Source of the DNA: BMS3ABIN04 sp965554225
GTDB taxonomy: Bacteria; Bacteroidota; Ignavibacteria; Ignavibacteriales; Melioribacteraceae
Length of the DNA stretch: 10,063 bases
Reading direction: 5' to 3'
Assembly (NCBI GenBank): GCA_965554225.1
Contig: CBEVZC010000110.1
Span: 1-10,063 of the forward strand
Position 1 is the first letter of the stretch. Every line of letters starts with the position of its first letter. A model generated the notes under the pieces. The model had not been told where the DNA came from. It searched no databases and worked only from the letters and a program-made list of their open reading frames with translations. Below, in pieces: positions 1 to 6,944 of this stretch. The translations under genes and the position numbers were made by a program.

Positions 1-713
1 CCGTTTTTACCGCCTCTAATAACTATACCCGAACCTCTATCCAAACTTCCCTTTGCAATTGTTACACCGTCGTTTGTCTTAATCTTCTTGGTCAAATACA
101 AATGCGCAATGCCTGTCCAGCCGTTATTAAAGAACAGTCGGTTGGAAAAGTTACGGTAAATCATATAAATCATATCAACTTTTTTATCCGGCTTCCTTAC
201 AAAATATCCGTCTCTATCCTTGCTCCAGTTATCATATTTTGAATAATCAATTTTGTCATCTAACCGTTTTAGAATTTCATAATTTACTTCGGAAATGGAT
301 TTATAATGCTTCTGACTATAAAGCGGTCTGATTAATTTAGGATAAACATCGCCGGTCAAAAAGAATTTTCCGTTAGACATTTCATAATAATATTGAGAAA
401 TATTTTTAACCGGAAAATTTCTACTCGGTTCTTTATTCACAAAAGTCTTTGTCCAAGCGGGAAGACTTAGCGTATCATACGGCCAAGTTTTACTCTTAAC
501 TTTGCTGTCGCCATCGAATTGAACAAAAATAAATAAAGCTTTTAGTACACCTTCGGATGGAATATGAGTTTTATTTTTAACAATTATCTTTTTAGGAAAG
601 CTGCTCAGAATGTTTTGCGCTTCCTCATGTTCGGTTTGCTTAACAGAACTGCATGATGCAATTAAAAGGAACAAACAAATATAAAACACTCTTTTAATTT
701 TTAGTTTATCCAA
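1..713 (-). CDS. Putative M6-like metalloprotease lipoprotein (partial, C-terminus off the window)
   Basis: 237 codons are visible, with no stop before the left edge. The N-terminus is a lipoprotein signal: a basic stretch (DKLKIKR), a hydrophobic core (VFYICLFLLIA) and a lipobox LIASC, with the acylated Cys at residue 21. The mature part contains GVLKALFIFVQFDGD (about residues 60-74), QYYYEMSNGKFFLTGDVYP (about 108-126), a Tyr/Asp-rich stretch (DYSKYDNWSKDRDG) and VDMIYMIYRNF. This order resembles the N-terminal part of M6/immune-inhibitor-A-like proteases, where the zinc HExxH motif comes later; here it would lie outside the window, so catalysis is not shown. There is no ATG start: a TAG stop directly precedes a TTG codon at 713-711, the start chosen because it keeps the basic n-region. 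A GTG at 689 is the alternative. It lies 45 bases after sufE. The lipoprotein call is fairly secure and the protease family is inference. Confidence 0.6.
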   Translation of the reverse strand, partial: MDKLKIKRVFYICLFLLIASCSSVKQTEHEEAQNILSSFPKKIIVKNKTHIPSEGVLKALFIFVQFDGDSKVKSKTWPYDTLSLPAWTKTFVNKEPSRNFPVKNISQYYYEMSNGKFFLTGDVYPKLIRPLYSQKHYKSISEVNYEILKRLDDKIDYSKYDNWSKDRDGYFVRKPDKKVDMIYMIYRNFSNRLFFNNGWTGIAHLYLTKKIKTNDGVTIAKGSLDRGSGIVIRGGKN

Positions 714-745
714 CTAGAGTTTTCCGATAATATGTTTTTGGGAAA

Positions 746-766
746 TAAAAACGCAGGTTTATCCTG
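746..766 (-). terminator. Weak terminator candidate after sufE
   Basis: On the minus strand the end of sufE reads CAGG-ATAAA-CCTG, a 4-bp GC-rich stem overlapping the stop codon, followed after two bases by TTTTTATTT. The stem is short, so this is only a candidate for the end of the his-sufE transcript. If it is not functional, the lipoprotein gene could be read through from sufE. Confidence 0.25.
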
Positions 767-1229
767 ATTGTTTCTTTTCCAATGTTTTAAATGCAAGCGC
801 ATACATTTGAATTTGCTTAAGCATAGAATTTAAACCGTTACTTCTTGTAGGTGATAAATGCTTTGCAATACCTATTTCATTTAAGAACTCCGGCGGTGAA
901 GATAGGATTTCCGACGGGCAATGACCCGAATAAACTTTTAGCAGCATCGACGCCAGCCCTTTAACAATCATTGCATCGCTATCGGCTTGTAAATAAATTT
1001 TGCCGTTTTTAAATTCCGCATGCAACCACACCTGGGATTGACAACCGTTAATTTTGTATTTTTCTGTTCTGTATTCTTCCGGATAATCTTTTAATTGCTT
1101 ACCCATATCAATAATAAGTTTGTACTTATCTTCCCAATCGTCTAACGATTCAAAATCTTCAACTAACTCTTTTTCGTTTTCTAATATTCCCATTTTTGTG
1201 TCTTTGTTTTTATAAAAATTATTTTTCAT
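759..1229 (-). CDS. sufE: SufE family cysteine desulfuration protein
   Basis: SufE accepts persulfide sulfur from a cysteine desulfurase (SufS type) and passes it to iron-sulfur cluster assembly in the cytoplasm. The family signature is clear: DDWEDKYKLIIDMGK near the N-terminus, then YKINGCQSQVWL with the sulfur-accepting Cys63, followed by the LASMLLKVYSGHCPSEI region and LSPTRSNGLNSML. The longest frame gives 156 residues, but Met13 (codon at 1193-1191) begins a 144-residue protein (MGILENEKELVEDF) closer to the usual family length. Neither start has a strong ribosome site, so the start is undecided. The gene begins 35 bases after hisIE on the same strand with no terminator visible between, so co-transcription with the his operon is likely. 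No sufS or sufBCD is in the window. Confidence 0.93.
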   Translation of the reverse strand: MKNNFYKNKDTKMGILENEKELVEDFESLDDWEDKYKLIIDMGKQLKDYPEEYRTEKYKINGCQSQVWLHAEFKNGKIYLQADSDAMIVKGLASMLLKVYSGHCPSEILSSPPEFLNEIGIAKHLSPTRSNGLNSMLKQIQMYALAFKTLEKKQSG

Positions 1230-1264
1230 TGCTTACTAAATTAAATAATTCTATGTTGCAAAAC

Positions 1265-1882
1265 TTATTTGTTTCGATCGTTATGTCTTTTTTTAAGACT
1301 TGAAAGTATATCTGAAAATTCAATCTCCTGGTCTGCCAACATAACGAGTAGGTGAAATAAAAGATCCGAAGTTTCATAAATAACTTCTTCCTTGTCTTTG
1401 TTCTTAGCCGCAATTACGGTCTCTACAGCTTCCTCACCTACTTTCTGAATTATTCTATCCGACCCTCTTTGAAATAATTTTGAAGTATATGAATTTTCCG
1501 GCATCTCAATTTTTCTTTGCTTTATAAGTTTAAACAAGTATTCCAAAAATAAAACGCTGTTTTCATTTACTTCGGCAAAGCAAGAATAAGATCCGGTATG
1601 ACAAGTCGGTCCGTCCGGATTGGCATATATTAACAAAGTATCGTTATCACAATCGGTAATGATTGATACAACATTTAAATAATTATGTGATGTTTCTCCT
1701 TTAAGCCAAAGTCTGTTTTTTGTTCTGCTGAAAAACACAACTTTTTGTTTTTCTATCGTCTGTTCTATAGCTTCCTTATTCATAAATCCAAGCATTAAAA
1801 CATTATTATTGGAAGCGTCTATAATAATAGCAGGAATAATGCCTGAAAGTTTTTCAAAATTGATTTTTTCTATTTTAATCAT
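1265..1882 (-). CDS. hisIE: Bifunctional phosphoribosyl-AMP cyclohydrolase / phosphoribosyl-ATP pyrophosphatase
   Basis: This cytoplasmic enzyme catalyses steps 2 and 3 of histidine synthesis: hydrolysis of phosphoribosyl-ATP to phosphoribosyl-AMP, then opening of the adenine ring. The N-terminal HisI domain (about 1-105) contains TDCDNDTLLIY, with Asp77, Asp79 and Asp81 as likely metal ligands, and GPTCHTGSYSCF; Cys78, Cys94 and Cys101 match the zinc ligands of the family. The C-terminal HisE domain (about 110-205) is of the MazG-like all-alpha type, with LFQRGSDRIIQKVGEEAVE (Glu150, Glu151, Glu154) and the downstream ETSDLL (Glu170, Asp173) completing the metal site. The length of 205 residues is normal for the fusion. 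The start codon overlaps the hisF stop by 4 bases, suggesting translational coupling. Confidence 0.97.
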   Translation of the reverse strand: MIKIEKINFEKLSGIIPAIIIDASNNNVLMLGFMNKEAIEQTIEKQKVVFFSRTKNRLWLKGETSHNYLNVVSIITDCDNDTLLIYANPDGPTCHTGSYSCFAEVNENSVLFLEYLFKLIKQRKIEMPENSYTSKLFQRGSDRIIQKVGEEAVETVIAAKNKDKEEVIYETSDLLFHLLVMLADQEIEFSDILSSLKKRHNDRNK

Positions 1883-2634
1883 AGTCTCACATTAATTTTA
1901 TTATGGAATAAGTAATTTTTCAAATCTGAAATTTCCAGTTCTTTGTAATGGAATAAACTTGCAGCCAGACAAGCATCAACATTAGCTTTTACAAATGCTT
2001 CTAAAAAGTGCTCTTTCTTACCGGCTCCTCCAGAAGCAATAATGGGAATTGTTAGTTCGTTTGATAAGTACTGAAGCAATTCAATATCATATCCCGATTT
2101 TGTACCGTCTTTGTTCATTGACGTTAAAAGTATCTCGCCGGCACCAAGTTCTTCAACCTTCTTGCACCAGGAAATTGTTTCTAATTCCGTTTCTTCATTT
2201 CCACCTTTAATAAAAACTTTGTGGAAATTCCCTGTTGTTTTTGAATCTATAGCAGCAACAATTGCCTGACTGCCAAAACTTTTTGATGCGTTAGAAATTA
2301 AATTTGGGCTTTTAACAATTGATGAATTTAGCGAAACTTTATCTGCTCCGGCGTTTAGTAATTTTTCAATATCTTCAATTCTAGAAATTCCTCCTCCAAC
2401 CGTAAACGGAATTCTTATAACTTTTGAAACTTCCTCAACCAGTTTAATTAAAGTTTTCCTTTTTTCAAGAGTTGCGGTAATATCCAGAAAGACTAATTCA
2501 TCGGCACCTTCTCTATAATATCTCTCTGCAAGTTCTATTGCAGAGCCGGCTTCTTTTAGATCAATAAAATTAGTACCTTTAACTACAATTCCGTTTTTTA
2601 CATCCAAACAAGGAATAATTCTTTTACAAAGCAA
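1879..2634 (-). CDS. hisF: Imidazole glycerol phosphate synthase, cyclase subunit
   Basis: HisF is the (beta/alpha)8-barrel cyclase that, with ammonia delivered by HisH, converts PRFAR to imidazole glycerol phosphate and AICAR. The N-terminus MLCKRIIPCLDVKNG is characteristic and holds the catalytic Asp11. The second catalytic residue is Asp130 in AIVAAIDSK. Phosphate-binding glycine motifs are present in the two barrel halves (FTVGGGIS near 77-84 and IIASGGAG near 198-205), and MNKDGTKSGYD (173-183) is the usual loop. At 251 residues it is full length. The start lies inside hisA: the two genes overlap by 11 bases, the longest overlap in the operon. The 3' end overlaps hisIE by 4 bases. Confidence 0.98.
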   Translation of the reverse strand: MLCKRIIPCLDVKNGIVVKGTNFIDLKEAGSAIELAERYYREGADELVFLDITATLEKRKTLIKLVEEVSKVIRIPFTVGGGISRIEDIEKLLNAGADKVSLNSSIVKSPNLISNASKSFGSQAIVAAIDSKTTGNFHKVFIKGGNEETELETISWCKKVEELGAGEILLTSMNKDGTKSGYDIELLQYLSNELTIPIIASGGAGKKEHFLEAFVKANVDACLAASLFHYKELEISDLKNYLFHNKINVRL

Positions 2635-3343
2635 GTTTTGCCAACTCCTCTAAATTGATTTTATTTTCGTATATAGCTTTACCGACCACAACTCCTCTAA
2701 CCGGAAGTTTTTTAAATCTCATTATATCCTCTATACTGCTAACCCCGCCCGAGGCGGTTAATTTTATTTCAGGAAATTTTTCAATCGTCGTTTGATATAA
2801 ACTAAAGTTTGGTCCTGTTAACATTCCGTCTACAGCAATATCTGTACACAGGAAATTCTCAATCCCAAGCTCCCTGCAATATTCAATATGATCAAACAGA
2901 TGTACATTTGAATTTTCCGTCCAGCCTTTTATTCTAATTTTAAAATCTAAAACATCTGCTGCAATTATAATTTTACTTGGAACAACATCTTCGAGAATTG
3001 ATTCAAACTCTTCCTTATTTGATATGGACAGCGAACCGATAATAATTCCGTCTATACCAATATTATCAAATGTTACAACATCTTTTTTCGATCTAATACC
3101 GCCGCCAAATTCTACTTTAAGATTTGTTTGAGTTTTTATTTTTTCAATTACTTTAGTCGTAGTTATTTTCCCATCTTTAGAACCGGAAAGGTCAACAATA
3201 TGAACCCATTCAAAGCCCAAATCGTTATAAACTTTTGCGAATTCTAAAGGCGTTTCGTTATAACTGACTTTGGATTCATATTTCCCTTTGGAAAGTCTGA
3301 CAACTTCTCCATTCATAATATCTATAGCAGGTATAATTAACAT
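2624..3343 (-). CDS. hisA: ProFAR isomerase (phosphoribosylformimino-AICAR-P isomerase)
   Basis: HisA carries out the Amadori rearrangement of ProFAR to PRFAR, step 4 of the pathway, in the cytoplasm. It is a (beta/alpha)8 barrel homologous to HisF. MLIIPAIDIMNGEVVRL opens the protein and contains catalytic Asp8; the second catalytic Asp is Asp130 in IIIAADV. VEFGGGIRS (about 77-85), IRIKGW (136-141), TDIAVDGMLTGPN (167-179) and LTASGGVSS (195-203) are the expected phosphate and substrate motifs. At 239 residues it is full length. It overlaps hisH by 7 bases upstream and hisF by 11 bases downstream, which fits tight translational coupling within the operon. No strong ribosome site is seen before its start, which lies within the hisH reading frame. 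Confidence 0.97.
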   Translation of the reverse strand: MLIIPAIDIMNGEVVRLSKGKYESKVSYNETPLEFAKVYNDLGFEWVHIVDLSGSKDGKITTTKVIEKIKTQTNLKVEFGGGIRSKKDVVTFDNIGIDGIIIGSLSISNKEEFESILEDVVPSKIIIAADVLDFKIRIKGWTENSNVHLFDHIEYCRELGIENFLCTDIAVDGMLTGPNFSLYQTTIEKFPEIKLTASGGVSSIEDIMRFKKLPVRGVVVGKAIYENKINLEELAKLAL

Positions 3344-3924
3344 AGTTCTATAAAGTTCATCAAAATTTGAAGTCCTGCTTTTCCGGATTTTTCCGGATGA
3401 AATTGGACCCCGTAAAAATTATTTCTATTAATTGCCGCACTAAAAAACACATCATAGTTCGTTGAAGCAATAGTGTACTCGGTAATTGGTAAATAGTAAG
3501 AATTAGCAAAGTAAAAATATTCACCGCTTTCAACTCTAGTAAAAAGTTTATTCCGGTAATTGAACTTAACTTTATTCCATCCCATGTGCGGAACTTTTAC
3601 TTTCGATTTATCAAATTGTTTAACTATTGACTGAACAATATCCAAACATTTTGTATTTCTTTCTTCGGAAAATGTAGCTAACAATTGCATTCCCAGACAA
3701 ATACCTAGCAGCGGTTGAGAAGTTGATTTTATTACTTCAGCAATATTTTTGTCGATTAGTCTATTCATTGCAGAAGCTGCTTCCCCAACTCCCGGGAAAA
3801 TTATTTTATCGGCAGAATTAATTTCTTCTACTTTATTTGTTATGATATATTCGGTTTGAAGATCATCAAGTGCGTTAGCGACCGATTTTAAATTTCCGGC
3901 TCCATAATCTATTAATGCAATCAT
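3337..3924 (-). CDS. hisH: Imidazole glycerol phosphate synthase, glutaminase subunit
   Basis: HisH is the class I glutamine amidotransferase that hydrolyses glutamine and channels ammonia to HisF. The start MIALIDYGAGNLKSV is canonical. The catalytic triad is complete: Cys76 in LLGICLGMQ, and His176 and Glu178 in GVQFHPEKSG. IIFPGVGEA (41-49) forms the oxyanion region and VPHMGWN (111-117) is conserved. One oddity is that the strand usually reading YFVHSY here reads YFANSYY, so the commonly conserved His is Asn141. At 195 residues it has normal length. Its start overlaps hisB by 4 bases (ATGA) and its end overlaps hisA by 7. It is expected to form a 1:1 complex with HisF encoded two genes downstream. 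Confidence 0.97.
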   Translation of the reverse strand: MIALIDYGAGNLKSVANALDDLQTEYIITNKVEEINSADKIIFPGVGEAASAMNRLIDKNIAEVIKSTSQPLLGICLGMQLLATFSEERNTKCLDIVQSIVKQFDKSKVKVPHMGWNKVKFNYRNKLFTRVESGEYFYFANSYYLPITEYTIASTNYDVFFSAAINRNNFYGVQFHPEKSGKAGLQILMNFIELC

Positions 3925-4520
3925 AAAATTCCTTTAGTTGATGGAATTCTCCCATTGTTACGTTCATCCAGTCTGCAGGCTTCGTTCAATGCTTTTGCAA
4001 AGGATTTAAATATCGCTTCAATTTTATGATGGTCATTTTTACCTTTTACTTTTATGTATAAATTTGCTTTAAGTCCGCCTGCCAAACCTCTGAAGAATTC
4101 TTTTACTAATTCTGTTGGAAACTCACCGACTTTCTCTCTATTGAATTTGGCTCTGAAATTAAGATAATATCTACCGCCCAAATCAACTACGCAAAGTGCA
4201 ATCGATTCATCCATAGGAACATAAAAACCATAGCGCTGAATCCCTTTTTTATCTCCGAGAGCTTTAAGTAAAACTTCGCCCAATGTAATTCCCACATCTT
4301 CAACGGTATGATGTTCATCTACATAAAGATCACCGTCGACTTTAATATCTAAATCCATATTTGCATGCTTAGCAATTTGCTCCAGCATATGATCAAAAAA
4401 GCCGATCCCGGTGTTAATATCTGATTCACCGGTTCCATCAAGATTGGCAGATATTTTTATTTTAGTTTCCTTTGTTTCCCTTGCTGCGTTAGCTTTTCTC
4501 GGTTTAATTACTTCATTCAT
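3921..4520 (-). CDS. hisB: Imidazoleglycerol-phosphate dehydratase (single-function HisB)
   Basis: This manganese enzyme dehydrates imidazole glycerol phosphate to imidazole acetol phosphate. Two metal-binding histidine motifs are intact: DEHHTVEDVG (His70, His71, Glu74) and KNDHHKIEA (His164, His165, Glu168), along with FFDHMLEQIAKH (His44, His52). The C-terminus IPSTKGIL is the family ending. The protein has 199 residues and contains only the dehydratase domain; the N-terminal HAD phosphatase domain found in bifunctional HisB of enterobacteria and many Bacteroidota is absent. Histidinol-phosphate phosphatase must therefore come from another locus (a PHP-type HisK or an IMPase-like HisN would be candidates; inference). 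It overlaps hisC and hisH by 4 bases each. Confidence 0.98.
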   Translation of the reverse strand: MNEVIKPRKANAARETKETKIKISANLDGTGESDINTGIGFFDHMLEQIAKHANMDLDIKVDGDLYVDEHHTVEDVGITLGEVLLKALGDKKGIQRYGFYVPMDESIALCVVDLGGRYYLNFRAKFNREKVGEFPTELVKEFFRGLAGGLKANLYIKVKGKNDHHKIEAIFKSFAKALNEACRLDERNNGRIPSTKGIL

Positions 4521-5563
4521 ATTACTTTTTTCAATTTTTTAATAAAATTATTATTTTCTTTTTTTGTACTAATTGAAACACGTAAACAATCTTCTAATCC
4601 AGGTTGATCACTTCTATCTCTAATTATAATTCCTTCCGAAGCCAACTTTACATAAACGCTTGTTGCACCCTTAACTTTAAACAAAATAAAATTGGCATCT
4701 GAAGAAAAAACTCTTTGAACTTGCTTAATTTCTTTCAGCTGTTTTACCAATTTATCTTTTTCCAGATTTAATTTTCTCACAAAATTATTTTTCTGTTTTA
4801 CTTTTGACAATGCTTCTAAAATAGCGCTTGCCGTTAACTTATTCAGATTATAAGGCGCTTTAATTTTGAACAATAGGTCTGTTATAAATTTATCTGCAAT
4901 TGAATATCCGGCACGTATTCCGGCAAGTCCCCAAGCTTTCGAAAAGGTTCTTATTATAACCAAGTTTTTGTGATTTTCAAGTTCATTTATAAACGAATGA
5001 TCTTCACTAAAGTCAATATAGGCTTCATCAATTACAACTATGCCGTTAAAATTCTTCACAATTTTTAATACACTTTTCTTATTTAATAAATTACCAGTGG
5101 GATTATTCGGCGAACAGAGAAAAATCATTTTTGTATTTTTTTGAACTTCTTCTAAAGTATTCTTAACATTTATTTGAAAGTTTCTGTTCAGGGGAACACT
5201 TAACACTTTAACATCATTAATATTGCAGGCTACTTTATACATTCCGTAAGTCGGTTCTGCAATTAGAACAGAATCTTTCCCGGGGTTGCAAAATATTCTA
5301 ATCAATAAATCAATAATTTCATCCGAACCAACTCCCAAAAATAATTTCCCTTTATCTATGTTTAAGTATTTTGCAAGTTCTTCCCGAACTTGATTTTGTG
5401 CAGGATCAGGATAACGGTTAAGTTGTAAATTTTGTTCATCCTTAATTATACTGCCAAGACTATTCTCATTCGCATCAAGAAGGATTCCTTCCAAAAATGA
5501 ATCTCTTGCTGATGTATAAGGTTTTAAATTAAGAATATTTTTCCTTACTAATTTCTCAATCAT
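4517..5563 (-). CDS. hisC: Histidinol-phosphate aminotransferase
   Basis: HisC is a PLP-dependent fold-type I aminotransferase that makes histidinol phosphate from imidazole acetol phosphate with glutamate as amino donor. LDANENSLG (29-37) and RYPDPAQNQVREELA (50-64) are typical for HisC. SPNNPTG (151-157, Asn154), IDEAYIDF (178-185, Asp179 and Tyr182) and RTFSKAWGLAGIRAGY (205-220) line the cofactor site; Lys209 is the expected Schiff-base lysine and Arg217 contacts the PLP phosphate. Arg328 in LRVSIST is the likely carboxylate or phosphate-binding arginine. The 348-residue length is normal. It overlaps both hisD and hisB by 4 bases. Aromatic or cobyric-acid-type aminotransferases share the fold, but the operon context settles the assignment. 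Confidence 0.97.
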   Translation of the reverse strand: MIEKLVRKNILNLKPYTSARDSFLEGILLDANENSLGSIIKDEQNLQLNRYPDPAQNQVREELAKYLNIDKGKLFLGVGSDEIIDLLIRIFCNPGKDSVLIAEPTYGMYKVACNINDVKVLSVPLNRNFQINVKNTLEEVQKNTKMIFLCSPNNPTGNLLNKKSVLKIVKNFNGIVVIDEAYIDFSEDHSFINELENHKNLVIIRTFSKAWGLAGIRAGYSIADKFITDLLFKIKAPYNLNKLTASAILEALSKVKQKNNFVRKLNLEKDKLVKQLKEIKQVQRVFSSDANFILFKVKGATSVYVKLASEGIIIRDRSDQPGLEDCLRVSISTKKENNNFIKKLKKVI

Positions 5564-6843
5564 TTTTTTAACCTGATTTTAACTGCATTTGCATGTGCTT
5601 GTAATTTTTCTACATTAGCCAATTCAATCACTGTGTTGGAAATGCTCTCCAAACCTTCTTTTGATAGTTCCTGAAATGTTATTCCTTTCATAAATTGCTC
5701 AACTGAAACTCCTCCGATTGATTTTGCATAGCCGTAAGTCGGTAGGGAGTGATTAGTTCCCGAAGCATAATCGCCAACGCTTTCCGGTGAATACTTACCG
5801 ACAAATACAGAGCCTGCATTTTTAATTTTGGGGATAAATGATTTTGCATTTCTAAGATTTAATATCAAATGTTCGGGAGCGTAAGAGTTGCTGAAATTAA
5901 TTGCTTCGTCAATTTCATTAAAAATTAATACAAATGACTTTTCTAAGGACTTTTCTATAAATGACTTTCTTGTTAGCTGCTTTGTTTGAATTTTTATTTC
6001 TTTAATAACATCTTCGGCAAGTTCTTTGCTTGTTGAACAAAGAATAACTTGGGAATCATTTCCATGTTCGGCTTGGGATAACAAATCTGCAGCAATAAAT
6101 TTTGGGTTTCCAGAACCATCAGCGATAACCAAAACCTCGCTCGGTCCGGCAATCATATCGATTACACAACCATTTGGGTCAATGCTAACAAGAGCTTTTG
6201 CCGCCGCTACATATTGATTACCCGGCCCGAATATTTTATCAACCTTTTTAATTTTCTTTGTTCCATACGCCATTAAAGCGATTGCTTGTGCTCCGCCCAC
6301 TTTATAGAATTCATCTATTCCTAAATATCTTGCTACATATAAAATTTCATTACTCAAGTTTTTAACAGTTGGAGAACAAACTACTAAGCGCTTACATCCG
6401 GCAATAATTGCGGGAATAGCCAGCATCATTAAGGTTGATGGTAAAATTGCAGTTCCGCCGGGGATGTAAAGTCCGGCATTCTCAATTGCTCTAAACTCTC
6501 TCGAACAATTTATTCCCGCCATTGTTTCAACGGAATAATTCCTGGGCAGCTGTAGTTTGTGAAACTTTTTAATATTATTTGACGCAACCTTAACGGCTTT
6601 TTTAAATCGAGAAGAAACTAATTTTTCACTATTCTCAAATTCTTTTGCCGTTACTTTTATCTTTTTGCTATTAAAACCATCAAACTTTTTTGAATATTTT
6701 AAAACGCTCTCTAATCCATTGCTTTTTATATCGTTTAATATAGGCTGTACTACTTGATACGCTTTTGTCATATCAATCGCGGGTCTTTGCAGTAACTCTA
6801 ATTTCTTTTTTCTACTTATTTTATTGTATTCAATTATTTTCAT
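5560..6843 (-). CDS. hisD: Histidinol dehydrogenase
   Basis: HisD is a zinc enzyme that oxidises histidinol to histidine through two NAD-dependent steps, the last reactions of the pathway. Zinc ligands expected for the family are all present: Gln257 and His260 in LLSQAEHGNDSQ, Asp358 in VGDYASGTNH and His417 in QAHANAV. The catalytic Glu324-His325 pair is in YAPEHLIL. Other landmarks are GLYIPGGTA (124-132), VGGAQAIALMAYGT (182-195), KIFGPGNQYV (203-212) and IDMIAGPSEVLVI (228-240). The 427-residue length is full. The gene starts 101 bases after the hisG stop, unlike the rest of the operon, and its end overlaps hisC by 4 bases. Confidence 0.98.
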   Translation of the reverse strand: MKIIEYNKISRKKKLELLQRPAIDMTKAYQVVQPILNDIKSNGLESVLKYSKKFDGFNSKKIKVTAKEFENSEKLVSSRFKKAVKVASNNIKKFHKLQLPRNYSVETMAGINCSREFRAIENAGLYIPGGTAILPSTLMMLAIPAIIAGCKRLVVCSPTVKNLSNEILYVARYLGIDEFYKVGGAQAIALMAYGTKKIKKVDKIFGPGNQYVAAAKALVSIDPNGCVIDMIAGPSEVLVIADGSGNPKFIAADLLSQAEHGNDSQVILCSTSKELAEDVIKEIKIQTKQLTRKSFIEKSLEKSFVLIFNEIDEAINFSNSYAPEHLILNLRNAKSFIPKIKNAGSVFVGKYSPESVGDYASGTNHSLPTYGYAKSIGGVSVEQFMKGITFQELSKEGLESISNTVIELANVEKLQAHANAVKIRLKK

Positions 6844-6944
6844 CTGAATTAAATTCTATTTTTATACAATTTTATTTATTAGTTAAAATTACTTTTGTGC
6901 AATATTTCTCTTAGTAAAAGAGGACTTTCGCTTTTCAATTATCC
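6844..6944 (-). other. hisG-hisD intergenic spacer with small hairpin
   Basis: This 101-base gap is the only sizeable spacer between hisG and hisIE. On the minus strand it contains CTCTT-TTACT-AAGAG, a 5-bp stem with a 5-base loop at about 6909-6923, and is otherwise very AT-rich. No U-tract follows the stem directly, so it is not a convincing terminator. A TAATTTTA box downstream is only a near miss to the Bacteroidota -7 element and has no TTG at the right distance. No small ORF with family resemblance is seen. Confidence 0.4.

Noticed and set aside
676..683. TATATTTG on the minus strand, a match to the Bacteroidota -7 element
   Set aside because: It lies inside the codons of the lipoprotein signal peptide, and no suitable start codon follows for a shorter protein; taken as chance in AT-rich coding sequence.
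1219..1413. Minus-strand open frame of 64 codons overlapping hisIE and the start of sufE
   Set aside because: It runs in a different frame through the conserved HisE domain and resembles no family.
6026..6217. Plus-strand open frame of 63 codons within hisD
   Set aside because: It is antisense to conserved hisD sequence, including the zinc-site region, and has no supporting motif; similar antisense frames at 7460-7681 and 8311-8532 were dropped for the same reason.
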